From positions 174,887,668 through 174,951,667 of the forward strand of contig NC_091128.1 of NCBI RefSeq assembly GCF_040183065.1: DNA of 64,000 bases, given 5' to 3'. The stretch is from Periplaneta americana. Taxonomy: Eukaryota; Arthropoda; Insecta; Blattodea; Blattidae. Both the position numbers and the translations under genes were made by a program. Positions within the stretch are counted from its first letter, which is position 1. Each line of letters opens with the position of its first letter. The notes below the pieces were generated by a model. It was not told where the DNA came from. It worked only from the letters and a program-made list of their open reading frames with translations, and made no database searches. Below, one piece after another: positions 50,601-59,600 of this stretch.

Positions 50601-53600
50601 AATTGTGAGTATATAAACTTATTTCTCATTACTCCATTTTTACTATCTCCTCAAATCCCTCCCCGAAAAAAAATCCTGCGTCTGCCCCTCATGTATTACT
50701 ACTGTTATTTTTTTCTCTACTCTATAATTACATTGTTGAGTGGATTAAATAAATAAATTACCCCCCTTTCAAAGAAGTAAAATATGTAAACAGGTGGGGT
50801 AAATGTAAACTAGCAATTAAAAGATTAAAAAAAAAAGGTCAACCTCATTATTTTAAACCCATTTTCAAGGAAAAGAAAGATCTAAAAATAACACAATGTT
50901 TCTTTGTCAAGCTTACTGTTACTGAGGGTTGTGTACTGTTGAAATGTATTTGAAATCAGTGAAAAATGTTTATAATTACCCTGGTCTATCCTATTGCTCA
51001 CTTGTCTCCATTTTAGAATTGATCATCAAATAGTGCTGCAGTTTGCCTTAAAAATTAATTATCCTCAAATGATTTGAACAGCAGAGTGTTTACACTGTAC
51101 ATTCGCCTTGTTCGCAGAGTTGACTTGTGGCATGTGACGAAGAACCTGCAGGGCAGACTGTCGAATATAGACCAGACGAGGCTGGTGGCAGTGAGCATGG
51201 TGAACGTGGTGACCCAGCACTTCGAGAGAATACGACTTGCCCAGGCTGCAGCGTGAGTATGCAGTTACGATGATTTGTGGCTTCAACTTCAGAATGTTTG
51301 AATTTCTTTCTTTCTACCAATATTGACATCAGCAATATGTTGTGTGGGTGCATAATTCAAACAAGAAACCAAAAGGTCTTTCCCTTGATGACATTGTTGA
51401 TAATGTTTGTAGTGGTGGTGGTGGTGGCGGCGGCGGTGAGGGTAGTAACAATAAAGACGATAATGACGAAGCCATCATTGATGATGGTGGGGAAGATGTG
51501 GTGGGTGACAGCCTCCGCCTCTCTCACCTCTCCTCCCCCATCTGCTAATTTCCCCACTCTCGCCCCCATTCTCCCCATCCACTCTCCCCCTGTACCTCCT
51601 CTCCCCATCTTCCCCCTTTCCAACCCTTTCCCATCTTCCCCATCACCTTTTCTCTCCTGTCCCTCCTTTTCTCCACTTCTGCCCCCTCTCCGCCTTTTCA
51701 TCCCTTTCTCCCCCTTGGTCTCCTATCTTTCTCCCTTCTCTTCTCTCCTCCCCCATCTGTGTTTTTTATTTCGTTTTATTTGTCAAACGAGAAGCTGGCG
51801 CTCAAAAAGCAATATGTCCTTGTCAGCAGAGTTTTCAGGAAGAGAGAAAAACTGATAACCTTTTTTATGTGTCTTCATATTCTTAAGGTGTACAAAAAAT
51901 ATTTTTATATAGTGAACATAATGATCGGGACGAAATTCAAATACAAAACTGCTGAGCTATTTATACCGGAACCCACACTTTCTGAAGTCGAAATTTCGAT
52001 AGAAAATCTGAAAAAGTACAAGTCTCCAGGTATTGATCAAATTCCAGCAGAATTAATACAAGAGGGTGGAAGCATATTATCTAGCGAAATTTATAAACTT
52101 GTACTTGCAATTTGGGAAAAGGAAATTGTACCAGAACAATGGAAGGAGTCCATAATCGTACCTATTTTTAAGAAGGGGCACAAGACTAACTGTAGTAACT
52201 TTCGAGGAATATCACTTTTGTTGACGTCGTACAAAATTTTGTCGAATATCCTTTTGAGAAGATTAACATGTAGCACGTATGGGCGAATCCAGAAATGCAT
52301 ATACAGTGTTAGTTGGGAGGCCAGAGGGAAAAAGACCTTTGTGGAGGCCCAGACGTAGGTGGGAAGTTAATATTAAAATGGATTTGAGGTAGGTGGGATA
52401 TGATGGTAGAGACTGGATTAATCTTGCTCAGGATAGGGACTAATGGCGGGCTTATGTGAGGGCGGCAATGAACCTCCGGGTTTCCTAAAAGCCAGTAAGT
52501 AAGTAAGTACTTATTTAGTATACTTGAGGCGTTCAGAGCAGAAGTGGTGTAAGTCAAAAATTAGTAATGAGGTTTTGAAGTAAACATTCTGTAAAATACA
52601 GCGCAAAGTAGCAATTAATATTCAATTTATTTAAACTATTAGTAGTCAGTGGATAGCACGAAGGACATATTAATTGCTACTTTGCACTGTATTTTACAGA
52701 ATTTTTACTTTAAACCTCATTACCCAATTTTGACTTACACCACTTCTGCTCTGAACGGGTCATTTGTGGGTACTTATTTAGTACAGTATATTTCTGTAGT
52801 GCTCGGGAAAAGTGACACAAGTCATTTTCCACAAAACTTTTTAGATAATTTATTGACAACTTACGGAACATCTGTTCGCTTGGAAAAAAATACATAGGTA
52901 TTCCTCCCATTACAATAATTCATACAGAAAAAAATCAAATCGACATAAACCAGTGTAAGTTGTCAATAAATTATCAAAAAAGGTTTGTGGAAACTGACTT
53001 ATGCCACTTTTCCCAAGCACTGCAGATTTTTGGGTACAAGAAATGGATTCGGAACATCTCAAAATCTGTGCTTTAGTGACTGACCATGACAATATCTTTG
53101 AAAAATATTGGAGTGCAAGAGGTCAAATGACTTTATTGTCAAACGCCTGGCATTAGAAAACAACATCAACATATTTGTGGGTACTGTTTGCATTTATAGT
53201 TTGGACACGTTGCGTTTTGAATGAATGTGTTGGTCATGGTACAATATAATTGAACAACATGGTAAAAAATAGATGTAATCTTGAATACAACAGTACATAA
53301 CACGGAAAATGTATTTCAGGATGAATGGATTTCCAATGTAGTAGGGTTCTTATCTATCACTAGAAACTAACTAATTGATACAACAGAAACACACTCTGAA
53401 ATAGCCGCATCTTCGTTGCTTGACTCCATCTTTACTGCACAGCATGATGGGATATTCTGTTGTGATTACTATTGGCTGTTGCGGACATGTGACAATGTGA
53501 ATGGACTCAGTTGTCAAACACGTTGCGTTTTTTGAATGAACACACGTTTTTCTCTTGCTATTTACTGTGGAATATGTTACATTTGGAACGAATCTAATAT

Positions 53601-56600
53601 CAGGAATAGACGAAGAATTAAATGAAGCATCTGCCCCTTTTGAATGAAGACACGTTTTTCTCTTGCTATTTACTGTGGAATATGTTACATTTGGAACGAA
53701 TCTAATATCAGGAATAGACGAAGAATTAAATGAAGCATCTGCCCCTTTTGAATGAAGACACGTTTTTCTCTTGCTATTTACTGTGGATTATGTTACATTT
53801 GGAACGAATCTAATATCAGGAATAGACGAAGAATTAAATGAAGCATCCGCCCCTTTTGAATGAAGACACGTTTTTCTCTTGCTATTTACTGTGGAATATG
53901 TTACATTTGGAACGAATCTAATATCAGGAATAGACGAAGAATTAAATGAAGCATCTGCCCCTTTTGAATGAAGACACGTTTTTCTCTTGCTATTTACTGT
54001 GGATTATGTTACATTTGGAACGAATCTAATATCAGGAATAGACGAAGAATTAAATGAAGCATCCGCCCCTTTTGAATGAAGACACGTTTTTCTCTTGCTA
54101 TTTACTGTGGAATATGTTACATTTGGAACGAATCTAATATCAGGAATAGACGAAGAATTAAATGAAGCATCCGCCCCTTTTGAATGAAGACACGTTTTTC
54201 TCTTGCTATTTACTGTGGAATATGTTACATTTGGAACGAATCTAATATCAGGAATAGACGAAGAATTAAATGAAGCATCCGCCCCTTTTGAATGAACACA
54301 CGTTTCTCTTTCGCTATTTACTGTGGGATATGTTACATTTGGAACGAATCTAATATCAGGAATAGACGAAGAATTAAATGAAGCATCCGCCCCTTTTGAA
54401 TGAACACACGTTTCTCTTTCGCTATTTACTGTGGGATATGTTACATTTGGAACGAATCTAATATCAGGAATAGACGAAGAATTAAATGAAGCATCCGCCC
54501 CATCTGTTGTCTCTGTTTTGAAATTTTACGGACATGTTGCTTTCTGTACGCCAGCTCCTTATTTAGCTGTAATATTGTCCAATAGGAGACAGTTCTCTAT
54601 CATACTCTTCACTGTAGAATTCCTAACTGAAGGACCTTGGAGCAACAGTAACAAATATAAATGACACTCGGGAGGAAATTAAACGCAGAATAAATATGGG
54701 AAATGCCTGTTATTATTCGGTTGAGAAGCTCTTATCATCCAGTCTGCTGTCAAAAAATCTGAAAGTTAGAATTTATAAAACAGTTATATTACCGGTTCTT
54801 CTGTATGGTTGTGAAACTTGGACTCTCACTCTGAGAGAGGAACATAGGTTCAGGGTGTTTGAGAATAAGGTGCTAAGGAAAATATTTGGGGCTAAGCGGG
54901 ATGAAGTTACAGGAGAATGGAGAAAGTTACACAACACAGAACTGCACGCATTGTATTCTTCACCTGACATAATTAGGAACATTAAATCCAGACGTTTGAG
55001 ATGGGCAGGGCATGTAGCACATATGGGCGAATCCAGAAATGCATATAGAGGGTTAGTTGGGAGACCGGAGGGAAAAAGACCTTTAGGGAGGCCGAGACGT
55101 AGGTGGGAGGATAATATTAAAATGGATTTGAGGGAGGTGGGGTATGATGATAGAGACTGGATTAATCTTGCACAGGATAGGGACCGCTGGCGGGCTTATG
55201 TGAGGGCGGCAATGAACCTTCGGGTTCCTTAAAAGCCATTTGTAAGTAAGTAAGTGAAGGACGTCCTTTAGATCAAGAAACCATTAGTACTTCTGGAATT
55301 GTCAGCAACTTCATAAACAAACAACGAAGGCACTTTTTGCTATAGAAGCAAGAGTTGTATAAATATGCTCGAAAAATCTCACTGTGCTGAATTGCACTGC
55401 TTCACCTATTGAAATGTTAAAATATCCCCTATATCGCATTAGTCAGAGATGTGGGACTGTAAGGTAGAGATGTCATGGAGTGGAGTAGTGAGTTTACCAT
55501 GTTGCACTGGCTCATGTGGTTGTTGTGTAGGACCGATGGGAAGCTGGTGGAGTTCGATCTGTCGCCACAACTCACGTCCCCCACCAGGGAGCGTGACTAC
55601 TTGCGCAGGGTGTCGGAACACTGCATTCCATTGCTCTTCCCCCCACATTACACGCAGAGTGGACCCGTGAAGCTGCTGCTGCGGGAGATACTGGCGTGCA
55701 AAGGTGAAACATGCGTCTTTTATTTTAGTTGTAAGGATTGTTGAATTTAGTAACTCAAGATTCTTGCTGAAAACTAGAAATTTGATGTTACAGGTAGGGA
55801 ACAAGTTGCATAGCTGTGTCTTTTATTTTAGTTGTAAGGATTGTTGAATTTAGTAACTCAAGATATTTGCTGAAAACTAGAAATTTGATGTTACAGGTAG
55901 GGAACAAGTTGCATAGCTGTGTCTTTTATTTTAGTTGTAAGGATTGTTGAATTTAGTAACTCAAGATATTTGCTGAAAACTAGAAATTTGATGTTACAGG
56001 TAGGGAACAAGTTGCATAGCTGTGTCTTTTATTTTAGTTGTAAGGATTGTTGAATTTAGTAACTCAAGATTCTTGCTGAAAACTAGAAATTTGATGTTAC
56101 AGGTAGGGAACAAGTTGCATAGCTGTGTCTTTTATTTTAGTTGTAAGGATTGTTGAATTTAGTAACTCAAGATATTTGCTGAAAACTAGAAATTTGATGT
56201 TACAGGTAGGGAACAAGTTGCATAGCTGTGTCTTTTATTTTAGTTGTAAGGATTGTTGAATTTAGTAACTCAAGATATTTGCTGAAAACTAGAAATTTGA
56301 TGTTACAGGTAGGGAACAAGTTGCATAGCTGTGTCTTTTATTTTAGTTGTAAGGATTGTTGAATTTAGTAACTCAAGATTCTTGCTGAAAACTAGAAATT
56401 TGATGTTACAGGTAGGGAACAAGTTGCATAGCTGTGTCTTTTATTTTAGTTGTAAGGATTGTTGAATTTAGTAACTCAAGATATTTGCTGAAAACTAGAA
56501 ATTTGATGTTACAGGTAGGGAACAAGTTGCATAGCTGTGTCTTTTATTTTAGTTGTAAGGATTGTTGAATTTAGTAACTCAAGATATTTGCTGAAAACTA

Positions 56601-59600
56601 GAAATTTGATGTTACAGGTAGGGAACAAGTTGCATAGCTGTTTCTTTTATTTTAGTTGTAAGGATTGTTGAATTTAGTAACTCAAGATACTTGCTGAAAA
56701 CTAGAAATTTGATGTTACAGGTAGGGAACAAGTTGCATAGCTGTGTCTTTTATTTTAGTTGTAAGGATTGTTGAATTTAGTAACTCAAGATATTTGCTGA
56801 AAACTAGAAATTTGATGTTACAGGTAGGGAACAAGTTGCATAGCTGTGTCTTTTATTTTAGTTGTAAGGATTGTTGAATTTAGTAACTCAAGATACTTGC
56901 TGAAAACTAGAAATTTGATGTTACAGGTAGGGAACAAGTTGCATAGCTGTGTCTTTTATTTTAGTTGTAAGGATTGTTGAATTTAGTAACTCAAGATATT
57001 TGCTGAAAACTAGAAATTTGATGTTACAGGTAGGGAACAAGTTGCATAGCTGTGTCTTTTATTTTAGTTGTAAGGATTGTTGAATTTAGTAACTCAAGAT
57101 ATTTGCTGAAAACTAGAAATTTGATGTTACAGGTAGGGAACAAGTTGCATAGCTGTGTCTTTTATTTTAGTTGTAAGGATTGTTGAATTTAGTAACTCAA
57201 GATATTTGCTGAAAACTAGAAATTTGATGTTACAGGTAGGGAACAAGTTGCACAGCTGTGTCTTTTATTTTAGTTGTAAGGATTGTTGAATTTAGTAACT
57301 CAAGATATTTGCTGAAAACTAGAAATTTGATGTTACAGGTAGGGAACAAGTTACACAGCTGTGTCTTTTATTTTAGTTGTAAGGATTGTTGAATTTAGTA
57401 ACTCAAGATTCTTGCTGAAAACTAGAAATTTGATGTTACAGGTAGGGAACAAGTTGCATAGCTGTGTCTTTTATTTTAGTTGTAAGGATTGTTGAATTTA
57501 GTAACTCAAGATTCTTGCTGAAAACTAGAAATTTGATGTTACAGGTAGGGAACAAGTTGCATAGCTGTGTCTTTTATTTTAGTTGTAAGGATTGTTGAAT
57601 TTAGTAACTCAAGATACTTGCTGAAAACTAGAAATTTGATGTTACAGGTAGGGAACAAGTTGCATAGCTGTGTCTTTTATTTTAGTTGTAAGGATTGTTG
57701 AATTTAGTAACTCAAGATATTTGCTGAAAACTAGAAATTTGATGTTACAGGTAGGGAACAAGTTGCATAGCTGTGTCTTTTATTTTAGTTGTAAGGATTG
57801 TTGAATTTAGTAACTCAAGATACTTGCTGAAAACTAGAAATTTGATGTTACAGGTAGGGAACAAGTTGCATAGCTGTGTCTTTTATTTTAGTTGTAAGGA
57901 TTGTTGAATTTAGTAACTCAAGATATTTGCTGAAAACTAGAAATTTGATGTTACAGGTAGGGAACAAGTTGCATAGCTGTGTCTTTTATTTTAGTTGTAA
58001 GGATTGTTGAATTTAGTAACTCAAGATATTTGCTGAAAACTAGAAATTTGATGTTACAGGTAGGGAACAAGTTGCATAGCTGTGTCTTTTATTTTAGTTG
58101 TAAGGATTGTTGAATTTAGTAACTCAAGATATTTGCTGAAAACTAGAAATTTGATGTTACAGGTAGGGAACAAGTTGCATAGCTGTGTCTTTTATTTTAG
58201 TTGTAAGGATTGTTGAATTTAGTAACTCAAGATATTTGCTGAAAACTAGAAATTTGATGTTACAGGTAGGGAACAAGTTGCACAGCTGTGTCTTTTATTT
58301 TAGTTGTAAGGATTGTTGAATTTAGTAACTCAAGATTCTTGCTGAAAACTAGAAATTTGATGTTACAGGTAGGGAACAAGTTGCACAGCTGTGTCTTTTA
58401 TTTTAGTTGTAAGGATTGTTGAATTTAGTAACTCAAGATTCTTGCTGAAAACTAGAAATTTGATGTTACAGGTAGGGAACAAGTTGCACAGCTGTGTCTT
58501 TTATTTTAGTTGTAAGGATTGTTGAATTTAGTAACTCAAGATTCTTGCTGAAAACTAGAAATTTGATGTTACAGGTAGGGAACAAGTTGCATAGCTGTGT
58601 CTTTTATTTTAGTTGTAAGGATTGTTGAATTTAGTAACTCAAGATTCTTGCTGAAAACTAGAAATTTGATGTTACAGGTAGGGAACAAGTTGCATAGCTG
58701 TGTCTTTTATTTTAGTTGTAAGGATTGTTGAATTTAGTAACTCAAGATATTTGCTGAAAACTAGAAATTTGATGTTACAGGTAGGGAACAAGTTGCATAG
58801 CTGTGTCTTTTATTTTAGTTGTAAGGATTGTTGAATTTAGTAACTCAAGATATTTGCTGAAAACTAGAAATTTGATGTTACAGGTAGGGAACAAGTTGCA
58901 TAGCTGTTTCTTTTATTTTAGTTGTAAGGATTGTTGAATTTAGTAACTCAAGATTCTTGCTGAAAACTAGAAATTTGATGTTACAGCTAAGGAACAAGTT
59001 GCATAGCTGTTTCTTTTATTTTAGTTGTAAGGATTGTTGAATTTAGTAACTCAAGATACTTGCTGAAAACTAGAAATTTGATGTTACAGGTAGGGAACAA
59101 GTTGCACAGCTGTGTCTTTTATTTTAGTTGTAAGGATTGTTGAATTTAGTAACTCAAGATACTTGCTGAAAACTAGAAATTTGATGTTACAGGTAGGGAA
59201 CAAGTTGCACAGCTGTTCATCAACTGGTCAGTAATTTTCGTTCTGCAAAGGAATTTTACAATGTTATATTTGTTCGGATCAAATTTCTGCACATTTAAAG
59301 GACAAAACTAAAATTCTGTCATTAATTTATTATAATACAGTACTTTGTTAAATTGACTGAGCATATTGGGAATTAAATGAATGCTTACTGGTATCCCAAA
59401 CCACGCTATGAAATGTATTATATAAAACAACTTTTTTTTTCTCGAAAAAGAAACAAAAATAAGAAAAAATTGTATTAAACTTTTTTGTTTGAAACATCTC
59501 AAAGAATAACCCCCAGAAAAAATAACCTGCGATTGGTTAAAGCCCAAAGGCAAGCTATGCTATAAAATAAAGTTCTGTAAATATTTCATTATAGCTAATG

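Larger units (their letters stand above)
48892..50989 (+). mobile_element. pogo-like element with subterminal repeats, decayed
   Basis: The left end GGGTAGATGAGGGTAATTGT and the inverse right end GGATAGACCAGGGTAATTAT match at about 20 of 24 bases and abut TA. Near both ends the word GTAAACAGG.GGGTAA.TGTAAAC recurs. A pogo-type DNA-binding relic lies at 49314-49505. The interior also holds a hAT relic and a SINE. Confidence 0.55.

Noticed and set aside
51357-51855. Open frames of 114 and 192 codons on both strands
   Set aside because: Low-complexity GGT and C+T tracts; composition only, no conserved motifs.
53528-54505. Coding tandem-repeat protein from the 108-bp units
   Set aside because: All frames meet a stop in each unit (for example GAATGA).
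55705-59215. CRISPR-like regular repeat array
   Set aside because: Units are head to tail with no variable spacers, in an intron of an animal gene; it is a satellite.
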